A stretch of 64,000 bases of DNA from assembly GCA_030762895.1 (NCBI GenBank), contig CM061065.1:69238200-69302199 (forward strand), read 5' to 3'. The DNA is from Sophora flavescens. Taxonomy: Eukaryota > Streptophyta > Magnoliopsida > Fabales > Fabaceae. This document shows, piece by piece, positions 45,039 through 56,072 of the stretch; the stretch's first letter is position 1, and each line of letters begins with the position of its first letter. The notes beneath the pieces were generated by a model. It worked only from the letters and a program-made list of their open reading frames with translations, did not search any database and was not told the origin of the DNA. A program made the position numbers and the translations under genes.

Positions 45039-46351
45039 ATGGATATTTGTATGCAAAATTATATGCCTAACGTTGATTATGAACCATCATGCATATATTA
45101 TCCTCAAACCAATTTTGCTCATTTTGCAAGAGGTTATATAGATTCAAGTATGTCTGCGTCAATGGATAATTATTTGTCTCAAAGCACTTTGAGAGATTTT
45201 ACCATATTTTATGAACCACCATGCATACATTATGTAGAGAAAGAGGTTGAGCCACCATGCATATATTATCCTGACATTACTGGTGATTATGAGTTTAGTA
45301 GTGATTTTGGCATGATTGGAGTGAATGAGGTGCAATTTTCCTATTCTGACCAACATGGGGGAGAACATGGCAGCTTGGACGAATTAGCTTCTTTGGTGCA
45401 TCAATTGACAATAAGTCAGCAGCAATATCAGCCTGACCCCACACCTGTCCAACCTAGTCTGGAAGAATTGGTGCAACAAATGGCAGAGCACACTCTTGAA
45501 TTCCAACAGAGGACAGAAACAAGTCTTCATAATTTGGCCAGTCAAATTGGTCACATTACCTCCACATTGATTGCACTGCAATCACAACATCTCCTTGAAC
45601 AACATTCAGATTCACAAATAGATTTCTTGACAATACTTCTTCTGAGCATAATTTTGATAATGATGTCGAGAATACTATTATTGATGAACTTTGTGTTGAA
45701 TTTCCAGATATTCAAGATTTTCCTGATTCTATTTTATGTACTTCATGTGTTGACTTTAACGGTGCTATTTTGTGTGCAGCATGTGTTGAAATTTCATCCT
45801 TTTTAGGGTATAAGGAGCAAAAAGTGCATATGGAAGATATGACACATGAGGTTAAAGACCCTGTTCAGCCAAGAAATGTAGAAAATGGGGATCATGTGGA
45901 CATGCTACCCACAGAAAGAATCCCCATAAAAGATGGTGATCATGTCATGATGGATGATGTAAGACTACTTATGTTAGAGATAACCACTAAGGCTTTCATA
46001 GTTGATAAAGACTGGCTCAAGCAATTTGGTGAGAAATTCTCAGAGCATGCATTGGAGAAGCGCTTGAGCTACAATGAGACTTGCTGCACTACATTTTATA
46101 AGGCTTTTTCTCATCCTTTCTATTTTATTTTTCGTGTCCTCTATGTGAATGAATTTGTTCTTGTTCTTGATTTTAATATGTTTTATATTGAGGACAATGT
46201 AGATTTCAAGTGTGGGGGAAATATACTATGTTATGATGTTTTTAAATTGTATGTTGAACTTTGTTGGCATCTGTTTCTTTTGTTGTTTATGTTATTTTTC
46301 TCTACTTTTAAAATAAAACGTAAAAAATGTATTTTTTTATTGGTGTTTTAG
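45039..46351 (+). pseudogene. LARD-A family ORF of unknown function, one frameshift
   Basis: The first frame opens at 45039 (MDICMQNYMPNVDY). It carries three E-P-P/S-C-I-Y/H-Y motifs (residues 15-22, 59-65, 71-78), a Gln-rich helical part (SLEELVQQMAEHTLEFQQRT) and reads to about 45625. There a one-base shift leads to a frame with FPDIQDFPDSILCTSCVDF and ILCAACVEI (two CxxC pairs eight residues apart), an acidic central part and a hydrophobic tail after 46100, ending at 46349. Not a gag or pol domain I recognise. Confidence 0.6.
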
Positions 46352-47330
46352 TATCTTAGGATTATTTTTTTTGTTTTCTTTGTTGTTTTTAGGGTCTCAA
46401 AATTTTTTTAAAAAAAAATTGTGTTTGAGTCTTGTTGCATGCTTTTCAGTAAATTTTTAAGTTGGTGTGAGTTGTGAGTGATTTGCTTCATCCTTGGTTA
46501 AAAGGTTTCATGACCTGATATAGAGAAATTCTTGTATTCCTAGTGTAATAAGTTGGCATTGAAATTAATTTGTGAATCTTTTATGGTAGAATTAACCCTC
46601 GTGAGTTTTTGAACCCTATACATGGATGAACTGCAATTGTTCCATGCTTTTCTTTCTTGTGTGATTTCACTCATGATTGTTAATTGCTCTAGAACTTGAC
46701 TTGACTTTTGAAGCCTCTTGTTCACATGCATGTATTGAGATGATTTAGGCATTCTTTGTTTTTAAGCTACTATCCAAATAAGCCTACCTTAAAATTATCC
46801 CCTTGATAGCCCTTTGAGCCTATTTATCCCATTCTTTGTTTTATAGCTCATTGCAAGCCTAAAAGTGAAAAACAATGATATGACCCAAACCTTAGGGAGT
46901 AAAGGAGTTTTGAAATTGTTTTGGGAATGGATGCTTAAATAAGTGTGGGGTCTATGCAATAGTTTGTGGCTTACTTGATTGGAGTGGCAAAGTACAAAAG
47001 AAAAAAAAATAAAAAAATAAAGAAAATAAATATAAAAAAAAGAAAAAAAAGAAAAAAAAGAAAAAGAAAAAAAGAAGTAAATTACAATGCAATGTGAAAG
47101 TGCAATTGAGTGAAAGTGCAAAAGGAAGAAAAAGTTCAACAGAGACAAAGTGCTGTTCATTGGCATTGAATTGTGTTTCTTGGGATAAATTTGCATGCTT
47201 ATTTAAACTCATTCCCCATTTCTCCTCTAGTCTCTTTGGTTTATAGCTAACATCCCTTCTTGTATCCACCCATACCTTAGCCCCATTACAACCTTGAAAA
47301 AGTCCTTTTGATCTTTATGTGCATGTGTTT
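46352..47330 (+). other. Non-coding 3' internal part of LARD-A, left of the nested element
   Basis: AT-rich, with a block shared with 10845-11330, a purine-rich tract at 46990-47090 and TAGCCCCATTACAACC at 47278-47293. The long Phe-rich frames on the minus strand are the complement of the purine tract. Confidence 0.65.
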
Positions 47331-48750
47331 TGTTGAAGACGAATCTAGGCAAGTATATCTAGTCGTATAAGTAATACGGTGGTGAGACCGATATCGTTCC
47401 CACGAGGATCAGTTGCCAATTACCAAATCACAAATCAACAACTATCTAGACTAAACTATGGTATGAAGAGAAATCAAAACATAAAATAAAGCAACAAAAA
47501 CAATAAAATATTTTTGGTCTTTTGGGAATTTTTATCAAACACTTGGAATGTAAATAGGGGTGTTGGGATTAAATTTCACTAAACCTTAGCCTCATGCAAT
47601 ACCAAGACTATCAATCCAGTTTATGCTTCAATTATTAAAATCAACCCACAGAATTACTCAAGCCCTGATTCCTTAGATGACAAGAGCCTAAATTCCCTAA
47701 TAAACCCTAATTCCTTAGATGGCCTAATTAGTGAATTTGCGTTAAGAGTAAGGATTACAGGATTACTGATAAACCAAACTCCATTCCTAGATGCAAGGTT
47801 GACTAGGTGATTAATTCCAGATCAAGAATTGATAAGAACGTCCCCATTGCAAATCAAATCACAAGATTAGTTCATGGGTAGCTATGCCACAAAAAGCATT
47901 AAGCAAAGAAATTAAACACTAATAGAGAAAGCATAAACATAGATTGATAAATCAAGGCAATTACATAATATTTAGTTAAGCTACATCTAATCCCAACAAA
48001 AAGGGATTTTAGCTACTCATAGTCATAGAAACTACAAAAGAGAAAGAGAGAAGAGAAGAAGAAAACTCCATGACGAATCCTTCAATCTTCTTCCAATCCA
48101 AGAGCAGAGAAAATGTCCCTTTTAGGGTACCAATTCGCCCCCAGCCGCAGCCTCCAAGTCTCTGTTAAAAGTTCTCTTTTTTTTTTCTGTCAAAAGTTTT
48201 CTTTTGTGTGCGCCCCCTGAAGCTCCCTTTATAATGCAGCCGTGGCATTCTTCTTTTAATCCCAAATCAATTATCTATTGGATATGTTTCAATCAAAACC
48301 AAATCATGAATTGATCCCCTAATTAATGCTGACGTTATCTCCTTGCATATGGTGATTGGTATTCTTTAATGACTTCAAATCTTCTAAATTAACTGCCCAA
48401 TCAATATCTTCATCTTCTATTTTTATGGTAAGTCATTAATATCCAAATCATCAAATCCATCAATCAGGCCTCTTACATTGCTGCTGGACTTTTGTCAATT
48501 GTCATTAAATATTTCCATTCCAAATTAAATTGGAGTCATCCAATATCTTCAATTTTCAAGCTCCAACTTTATCCAGGCTCATCATGGCTCATCTTGGGCA
48601 TTTAATCCTTAATTTCTGCAAAACAACACCACAAAACCACCTTACCCGTTCCAAGGTAAAAACTAACTAAAAATCAAATTAAATATGCCTAAACTATATG
48701 AAAATGCATGCAAAAATGTATATGAATTATGATGGGAAATCACACTATCA
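47331..48750 (-). repeat. 3' LTR of LARD-B
   Basis: Plus orientation TGTTGAAGACGAATC to TCACACTATCA. TATA box on the minus strand (ATTATAAAG, 48227-48235). Confidence 0.96.
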
Positions 48751-48768
48751 AATCACCCCAAGCTTATT
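48751..48768 (-). other. PPT of LARD-B
   Basis: Minus strand AATAAGCTTGGGGTGATT before the LTR start TGATAGTG, preceded by GAGGACAAGC as in Tat/Athila-type elements. Confidence 0.88.
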
Positions 48769-49353
48769 CATTTGCTTGTCCTCAAGCAATCATTAAGGCC
48801 AGAAGAGATAAATAATCAAAGCATGGATAGTGAACCAAGAACCCGAGTAAACAATCCAAGTAACAGGAATTTCAAATAATTCAGCAAGAGACAATCAATT
48901 TCAAGCACAATTATAAGCTTAGGTTTCCTAGACTCGTATTCTCACTGATTCGGGCACTCTTTCTCGCCTCACTCAAGTGTTTAAGGATATATGACCATTC
49001 GCTCAATTTCCTCAAGGAATGAATTCTACCATAAGCTTGACTATCAACCAAATCTCTACTTTATTAATGAAAACACATTAGAATCAAGAGGTCTTTACTT
49101 TGGTTATAACGGGGCCATGGGATTAGTCGTCGGGTGGGGAAATCAAGAAAAGGAAATTTCAAAAGGCTACACAAAATATCAGGCAATGCAAAACATGACA
49201 CCTTCTAAAATACCTTTTTGGGTTTCGATTCACATTTTCACCTTTCTTTCTTTCTTTTTATTTTCTTTTATTTCTCACTTCCTTTTGTCATCCCCTTCTC
49301 TATACTCTCTTTTATTTTTTTATTTTTATGGAGAAGGGGAGATTTTCAATTCA

Positions 49354-49399
<46 letters not shown>

Positions 49400-50170
49400 T
49401 TTCTCATCCCATACTTTTCAACTACCTTTTTACCCTTTTGTGCAATACTTTAGAAGGTCTCCTATCAAGCATCATTCATCAAAACATCTCAAGGTACCAA
49501 GAAAAGTATTTTATTCTTTCAGGCTCAAAATTGGGCAACTAAGGGGTAGCATTTAGTCATTCAAAGCTCAGAAGGCCAGAAAAATACCTAGTGCCTCAAT
49601 CATTTTCAAAAATGTTTTCAAAAATTTTTAAGCTTCAAAACGGTTTCAAGTCAAGTTCTAGAGAATACCATCCAAGAGGAATAACACTCTATAAAAAAGA
49701 ATGGGGTAGATTTAGTGAGTACCCCTTTTTGGCTCAAGAATCTCACATTTAGTAGTTCAAAAATCAGTGAGAAACACGAATTTACGGAACCACATGCTAA
49801 TTATCAATTATCAAAGACCATCTCAAGAGTTTTTATTTGTAGCCTTATCACAATAATAAATAATTGGGTTCAAAAATTCACTATCTCAATTTATTTGGCA
49901 CTAAGTTCTCACAATTGGATGCATAATCTAAGCAAGGGGGCAATCGAATCATGTGATCGTGCAAACTATGCCTATATGAATGCAACATGCAAAATGCAAA
50001 AATTTTAAAAAAAATATATGCAAAAATACCCCTACCCCAAGCTTAAAAACTTACATTGTCCCCAATGTAAATAATCAAGTCGGAGAGAGGATAAAAATGG
50101 AACAACTCACCGAGGCGGTAGCGGGTGTTGGCTCACATGCCTAGTCAGAGGGATTGCATGAAAAAATGTG
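48769..50170 (-). other. Non-coding internal region of LARD-B
   Basis: No recognised protein. Holds a (AT)20 run at 49356-49395, a T/C-rich stretch at 49220-49335 (purine-rich on the element strand), and GGTTATAACGGGGCC near 49099, a diverged reverse copy of the GGCCCCATTACAACC box. Frames at 48991-49556 translate low-complexity sequence. Confidence 0.6.
49356..49395. repeat. (AT)20 microsatellite
   Basis: Pure AT run of 40 bp inside LARD-B. Confidence 0.97.
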
Positions 50171-50392
50171 TCACGGCCGTGATGCTCATCACGGGCAGGC
50201 CGTGATCAATTCTGGTTCATAGGCTGGCCTGTCACGGCCGTGACCACCATCACGGCTAGGCCGTGATGTTCTCTGATCTTAAGGGTCCTCTCATCACGCC
50301 CGTGATGGGTATCACGGCTGGGCCATGATCCTTTCTGATTTTCATGATTGGCTCATCACGGCTGTGACCAGTGTCACGGCCTGGGCGTGATG
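50171..50392. repeat. 61-bp palindrome array in LARD-B
   Basis: Four units start at about 50171, 50232, 50293 and 50354. Each has a TCACGGCCGTGA-type palindrome, then ATCACGGC..AGGCCGTGAT or a variant, then TTCTGATT-like spacer. Lies between the ORF stop and the 3' LTR, not in U3. Confidence 0.88.
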
Positions 50393-50590
50393 GTTGCTAA
50401 CTTTGTCTCTCCCTGCCCTTTTGCTTCTCCTTCCTTCTTGCCCTGAAAACACTTAACAAATCTATTAATTTATTTTCCTCTTGATCTTCTCAAATTATTC
50501 AAGAGTTAAATTCAAAAACAAAGGGAAAAGGGAAAGAAAACTTGGGTTGCCTTCCAATAAGCGCTTCTTTAACGTCAGTAGCTTGACGGG

Positions 50591-51532
50591 TTAGAATCTT
50601 CCTCCCGGATCCCATGGTCTGTGGAGTGGCATTTGTAGGAGCAATATGACTCTATCCACAATTCCTCCTAGCAAGTGTGTGGAAATTCCATTGACCTCCT
50701 CAACTACGATAATGGACTCGCTTCCTCTCGGGTCAAATGGTATTTCCACAAGAAGAATTAACAGACGAGTGGAAGGGACTAATTTTCTAGTGTCCACACA
50801 TGCATATAAGCCAACATATTTATCCAATGCAGCAATTTCAGATCTCTTAGCAAGCATGGTGGAGTGAATGTCTTCCAAATGGCTTATCTTGTCAACTGTT
50901 CTTTCCCAAGGATTTATGGACGGTAATTCCTCTTCTTGTGATTCGTCTACCACCACCACTTCATCTTCATTTTGACCCATCCCCACAACCAGATTTTGCT
51001 CAAATTGTGCTCCATGTGACTCTTGTATTAACTGTTTACAAATTCCCTCAACTTGCATTGTGAAATTTTGCATCACAGCTTCGATACTATCACAATTGGC
51101 TCTTGCTTTGGCCTCAGAGATGGACAGCTCTTGGGAATATTGTTCTAGAGCAACTTTCAAAGGTGTTTGCTCATTCTATTCCCATTCCTCTTCTTGTGGC
51201 TCGTCTACCACCGCCATTTCATCTTTATTTTGATCCATTCCCACAACCATATTCTGCTCAAATTCTGCTTCACGTGACTCTTCGGGAATCACTTGTAAAC
51301 ATGGTGGTGGTGGTGGTAAATACGAACAAAAGGTTTCCCAGTCCTCCTTGGAGAATATATATACAAGCTTGCCCGTCACACCATCAACTTGTGCTGGAAT
51401 ATCATGATCTCCCAAATCTATGTCGTCTCCCAAACACCAGTTGTCCTCCAAAGTGTGACGTGAGGCTTCCTCATCAGATGGATAATAATAGTTGTCCATG
51501 AATTGCATCCACCTTGCATAACCAAAGCTCAA
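50591..51532 (-). pseudogene. LARD-B family ORF with internal amber codon
   Basis: Reads MSFGYARWMQFMDNYYYPSD from 51532 to a TAG at 51176-51178, and continues in the same frame from NEQTPLKVALEQYSQELS to a stop at 50591: about 313 codons with one interruption. An acidic module is duplicated: EFEQNMVVGMDQNKDE then EPQEEE before the amber, and QFEQNLVVGMGQNEDE then ESQEEE after it. Also a short proline run (LPPPPPC). Mostly acidic; no catalytic motif seen. Function unknown. Confidence 0.62.
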
Positions 51533-51626
51533 AAGAAAAAATCAAATATATATACAGAAAAAATAAAAAAAAATAAAAATGTCTAAATTAGTTGCCTTCT
51601 TTGTTACTAATGATATTGGTAAAACC

Positions 51627-51646
51627 GATCCCCGGCAACGGTGCCA
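51627..51646 (-). other. PBS of LARD-B, tRNA-Asp type with one change
   Basis: Minus strand TGGCACCGTTGCCGGGGATC, one G-to-A change from the tRNA-Asp complement, six bases from the LTR. Confidence 0.92.
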
Positions 51647-51652
51647 AAAACT

Positions 51653-53072
51653 TGTTGAAGACGAATCTAGGCAAGTATACCTAGTCGTACAAGTAATACG
51701 GTGGTGAGACCGATATCGTTCCCACGAGGATCAGTTGCCAATTACCAATTCACAAATCAACAACTATCTAGACTAAACTATGGTATGAAGAGAAATCAAA
51801 ACATAAAATAAAGCAACAAAAGCAATAAAATATTTTTGGTCTTTTGGGAATTTTTATCAAACACTTGGAATGTAAATAGGGGTGTTGGGATTAAATTTCA
51901 CTAAACCTTAGCCTCATGCAATACCAAGACTACCAATCCAGTTTATGCTTCAATTATTAAAATCAACCCACAAAATTACTCAAGCCCTGATTTCTCAGAT
52001 GACAAGAGCCTAAATTCCCTAATAAACCCTAATTCCTTAGATGACCTAATTAGTGAATTTGCGTTAAGAGTAAGGATTACACGATTACTAATAAACCAAA
52101 CTCCATTCCTAGATGCAATGTTTACTAGGTGATTAATTCCAGATCAAGAATTGATAAGAACGTCCCCATTGCAAATCAAATCACAAAATCAGTTCATGGG
52201 TAGCTAAGCCACAAAAAACATTAAGCAAAGGAATTAAACACTAATAGAGAAAGCACAAACATAGATTGATAAATCAAGGCAATTACATAATATTTAGTTA
52301 AGCTACATCTAATCCCAACAAAAAGGGATTTTAGCTACTCATAGTCATAGAAACTACAAAAGAGAAAGAGAGAAGAGAAGAAGAAAACTCCATGACGAAT
52401 CCTTCAATCTTCTTCCAATCCAAGAGCAGAGAAAATGTCCCTTTTAGGGTTCCAATTCGCCCCCAGCCGTAGCCTCCAAGTCTCTGTTAAAAGTTCTCTT
52501 TTTTTTTTCTGTCAAAAGTTTTCTTCTGTGTGCGCCCCCTGAAGCTCCCTTTATAATGCAGCCGTGACATTCTTCTTTTAATCCCAAATCAATTATCTAT
52601 TGGATAAGTTTCAATCAAAACCAAATCATGAATTGATCCCCTAATTAATGCTGACGTTATCTCCTTGCATATGGTGATTGATATTCTTTAATGACTTCAA
52701 ATCTTCTAAATTAACTGCCCAATCAATATCTTCATCTTCTATTTTTATGGTAAGTCATTAATATCCAAATCATCAAATCCATCAATTAGGTCTCTTACAT
52801 TGCTGCAGGACTTTTGTCAATTGTCATTAAATATTTCCATTCCAAATTAAATTGGAGTCATCCAATATCTTCAATTTTCAAGCTCCAACTTTATCCAGGC
52901 TCATCATGGCTCATCTTGGGCATTTAATCCTTAATTTCTGCAAAACAACACCACAAAACCACCTTACCCGTTCCAAGGTAAAAACTAACTAAAAATCAAA
53001 TTAAATATGGCTAAAATATATGAAAATGCATGCAAAAATGTATATGAATTATGATGTGAAATCACACTATCA
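51653..53072 (-). repeat. 5' LTR of LARD-B
   Basis: Same ends and length as 47331-48750. TATA box on the minus strand at 52549-52557. Confidence 0.96.
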
Positions 53073-53077
53073 TGTTT

Positions 53078-53427
53078 CAAGTGGTTGATGTTAGAGGCTT
53101 GTCAGGCTTATGGTAGAGTTAGCATTCATGATGTGCCTTGAGCGTAAACACAAACATTAAACACTTGAGAGTTGGAGTGTATGCCTAGTGAGGACTCTAC
53201 CACTTTGGGTTCATCTTTGATTTGAATTGCCTCCTTGTTTGCTTGATATGTTAAGGACGTATTCATGATTGTTTTGATTCCTCGATGCTTTGAATGTTTG
53301 TATCTTGCTAACTCTTGTCCATTCTTGGGATTCATTGATAAGTGTGTTTGTTGTGTTTGTAAAGTTTTTAGGAATTCCATTTTTGAGTTTTGCTCAGGAG
53401 TGCAAAAGAGTAAGTGTGGGGGAATTT
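53078..53427 (+). other. End of LARD-A internal region and PPT
   Basis: Continues the sequence interrupted at 47330. GAGTAAGTGTGGGGGAATT (about 53408-53426) is the PPT before TGATAACTC at 53428. Confidence 0.82.
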
Positions 53428-54619
53428 GATAACTCATTTTTGAGTTACCTTTTAGTGTGTATACTTGTCCTAATTAATTGTTATAAGTGTTTAATATTGG
53501 TGATTTGGCTGAGTTTTACATTATTGGGCTTAATTGCTAAACATTGTTAATTTTCGGATTTTTCACTCATCCTGACCTCGTTGCCTTGCACAGAGCATAA
53601 CTAGAGCTACAAATATCGGATTTTGGTGATCTTGCTATCCCTAGAAAGATAAGGAAGAGACCTACAATTTCAGGTTTTACAAGAATTGTCAAATTAGGCC
53701 AAAATCAAGGCTAAATTGGGTCTCGAGTTCCCTGACGTGGATCAGTATGCAGTCCATGATGTTCCTTCACTTAAATAGGCCTAACTTACTCATCTTAAGC
53801 CCAATTCATAGGCTCTTAATTTGGTCTAGGGTTAGGTCAGGATTAATAAGCATAAATAGCAGTTTACAGCTGCACAAGTCAGAGAGACGAAAATTAGACA
53901 CTTTATCTTCTCCTCTCTTCTCTTCTTCATAGTTTTCTGCATTTTGTTGGATGTTTATTGTTAAAGCTTCTCCAATGGTGATGACTATGGAAGGCTAAAC
54001 CTTTGATCAATCCTAGACATTCAAGTAATTTGGTTTGAATTCTAAGTTCCCTACTCTTAATTGTTTTTCAATTGCTTCCTCTCCTCTTCTCTTCTTTCAA
54101 TTATGATTTCTGTGTTGTGAGCGTGATTATGCTTGATCTATGTCTGATTAGATGTGGATTCAGTTTTCATAATTGAATTGAAATTAGAGACTAGTGTTGA
54201 TTAACCTAAAAATCTAATTGAGATTAGGGAACTGATTGGTAACCTAAGTTAATCGAATTTGTGCACGAATCAATATTATTAGTGATTGCGATTGTGATTT
54301 CAATTTTGTTGATTAAACCCTACATGATTATGTAGTAGATTCGAATTAATAGAGAGGGAGAGCAAACAAGTTTATATCTTTTGGAACAATGACGAATTCT
54401 ACCAAAGAACATGATGTCTTGGATTGATGTTTTTAATTAATTGAATTTCTTTGTTTATTGCAAACTGTTTCTCCTTGAAAAATTTGAAAACCCCCTTTCT
54501 CTGATATTCTTGATTGGCTGATAATTTTCAAGATCCTCGTGAGACGACCAAGGTTGTTTTGCCTTGTACTATAGTTTTTAATTACTATATTATTTTGACT
54601 CGTGTACGACCATGGATCA
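53428..54619 (+). repeat. 3' LTR of LARD-A
   Basis: Same ends as 43639-44867; lacks ~37 bp around GCATATGATACCTTG of the 5' copy. The frame at 53290-53550 crosses its edge and is not a gene. Confidence 0.94.
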
Positions 54620-54624
54620 GGGAC

Positions 54625-54804
54625 TTAGCAGCAATGAAGTCATATATCCCTTGTGACTTGAAGATCTTTGATAGAAGATGGCAGTAAGGAAGTGCAGAGT
54701 GCTTCTTCCTATTAACAGTAGCATCCCTAAATCTTCCATACAAGATTCTGGGCAAGTTGATCTTAGTCTTTGTAATGAGATGACAGAGACAAAATTTGTG
54801 CATG
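54625..54804 (-). pseudogene. env-position ORF, second segment
   Basis: Open between two insertions: MHKFCLCHLITKTKINLPRI then a stretch ending YDFIAAKS. Read on the minus strand it continues directly from the segment at 56337 when the solo LTR and one TSD copy are removed, and into 43638 when LARD-A is removed, which confirms both insertions. Confidence 0.75.
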
Positions 54805-55658
54805 CCTGATGAACGCCGGCAAGTGTACCGGGTCGTCGCAAGTAATAAAAGAAACACGGTAAGTAATTACCGAGGTCGAACTCAGGGATTGGGCTACCAA
54901 TTCGACTAATCCGCGGGAAATCCGATATGTTTGGTCAAGTTACAGAAGGTGGTTGAGAGAGAGAAGAGAGAATAGGATCGAAATTCAATTAACAAATCTA
55001 AATAAAACTTAACTATTAAAATCTGAAATTAAAATGTCCAAGGTCACAAATCCACCTACCCAACATGCATACCCAAGTGATGATGAATTCCTCCCTAAGT
55101 TCAATTACAATGTCAACCGGGACCCCTAAATTCTCCTAAATCCACTCTCGTGCTCATTAGGACGTATTCGACGATTGGATTAATTACTTACTAGGTCTCA
55201 TAATCCTAATCTCGAATTTGGTTAATTCTTGTTCCCTACAAGGTTGCACTAATCTCCTACTCACTCTCGTGTAATATTCGATTAGCGATCCCAATTCAAG
55301 TTCTAAAACGCGAATCGCCTCTCGGCCTCAAACACGTTTAACTAGTTAATCACGCAAAACATATGATCAACGCATTCAAATCAGAATTGGAAAACATAAA
55401 TTGAGAAAAAGGGAGAAATACATACATCACATTGAATCTACACTGCCATGGGTGGCTTCATTGTTCCCTCAGACGAGGGGATTAGTTCCTCATGCTCATA
55501 GACAAACAATCGGACATAATCTCCATAAGAAAAAGGGAGACGCAGCTCCAAAGAGAAAAGAAATTACCCTAAACGCTACTCTACAGTGGAAAAACCCTAC
55601 TAGGATTCGGATCTCCAAAAGTTCTCCAGCCTCCCCCCGTAATCTGATCTGAAACAAC

Positions 55659-55669
55659 CTTTATATAGG
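55659..55669 (-). promoter_or_regulatory. TATA box of solo LTR
   Basis: Minus strand CCTATATAAAG. The palindrome patch begins about 12 bp upstream of it. Confidence 0.75.
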
Positions 55670-55680
55670 ATTCCTGATCT

Positions 55681-56072
55681 GCGCTCGCTCGCTCGCGAGC
55701 AGCCTCTCGCGAGGCGAGAATTAAAATTGGCGCGCATTCAATTTGAACTCTCGCGAGGCGAAAGTGTGTTCGCGGGGCGAGTCTTCAATTCTAGGCTGTG
55801 ACCTTCATCACGGCTGGGCCGTGATGGTCTCTGACTTCCAGGGTCTTCAGACTCTCGGGGGCGAGATGCTTCTCGCGGGCGAGACTTCAAACCTTAAACT
55901 GTCACGGGCGTGGTCTTCATCACGGCTTGGCCGTGATGGTCTCTGTCTTGCAGGTCTTCATGATTCGCGGGGCGAACATATTCTCGCGTGGCGAGACAGA
56001 ATGATGACTTTTGCTGCTTTGTTGACCTTCAGTCTCGCGAGGCGAGCATACACTCGCGGGGCGAGTGTCTCC
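55681..56072. repeat. Mixed palindrome patch in solo LTR U3
   Basis: TCTCGCGAGGCGAG (55706), CTCGCGAGGCGA (55749), ATCACGGCTGGGCCGTGAT (55808), CTCGGGGGCGAG, CTCGCGGGCGAG, TCACGGGCGTGG, ATCACGGCTTGGCCGTGAT (55919), TCGCGAGGCGAG (56035) and CTCGCGGGGCGAG (56053). Both vocabularies alternate in one LTR. Confidence 0.9.

Larger units (their letters stand above)
47331..53072 (-). mobile_element. Coding-poor element LARD-B nested in LARD-A
   Basis: TSD TGTTT at 47326-47330 and 53073-53077. Both LTRs are 1420 bp (47331-48750 and 51653-53072) with about 30 differences by eye (~2%). PBS 51627-51646, PPT 48751-48768, internal 2902 bp with one family ORF and no pol. Younger than its host by position and by LTR divergence. 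Confidence 0.96.
43639..54619 (+). mobile_element. Coding-poor gypsy-like element (LARD-A), host of LARD-B
   Basis: TSD GGGAC at 43634-43638 and 54620-54624. LTRs 43639-44867 (1229 bp) and 53428-54619 (1192 bp), with more than 30 differences and a ~37-bp indel by eye. PBS 44872-44891 of tRNA-Asp type, PPT 53412-53427. The internal region without the nested element is about 2.8 kb, with one family ORF and no pol. Confidence 0.93.

Noticed and set aside
46795..47269. Phe/Ser-rich membrane protein on the minus strand
   Set aside because: The frames are the complement of a purine-rich tract inside a non-coding region of LARD-A.
49218..49556. Tyr/Ile-repeat protein
   Set aside because: Translation of the (AT)20 microsatellite and flanking T/C-rich sequence.
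50171..50392. CRISPR-like array
   Set aside because: Repeats with 61-bp period are palindromic and variable, spacers are near-identical, there is no cas gene, and the sequence lies in a plant retroelement.
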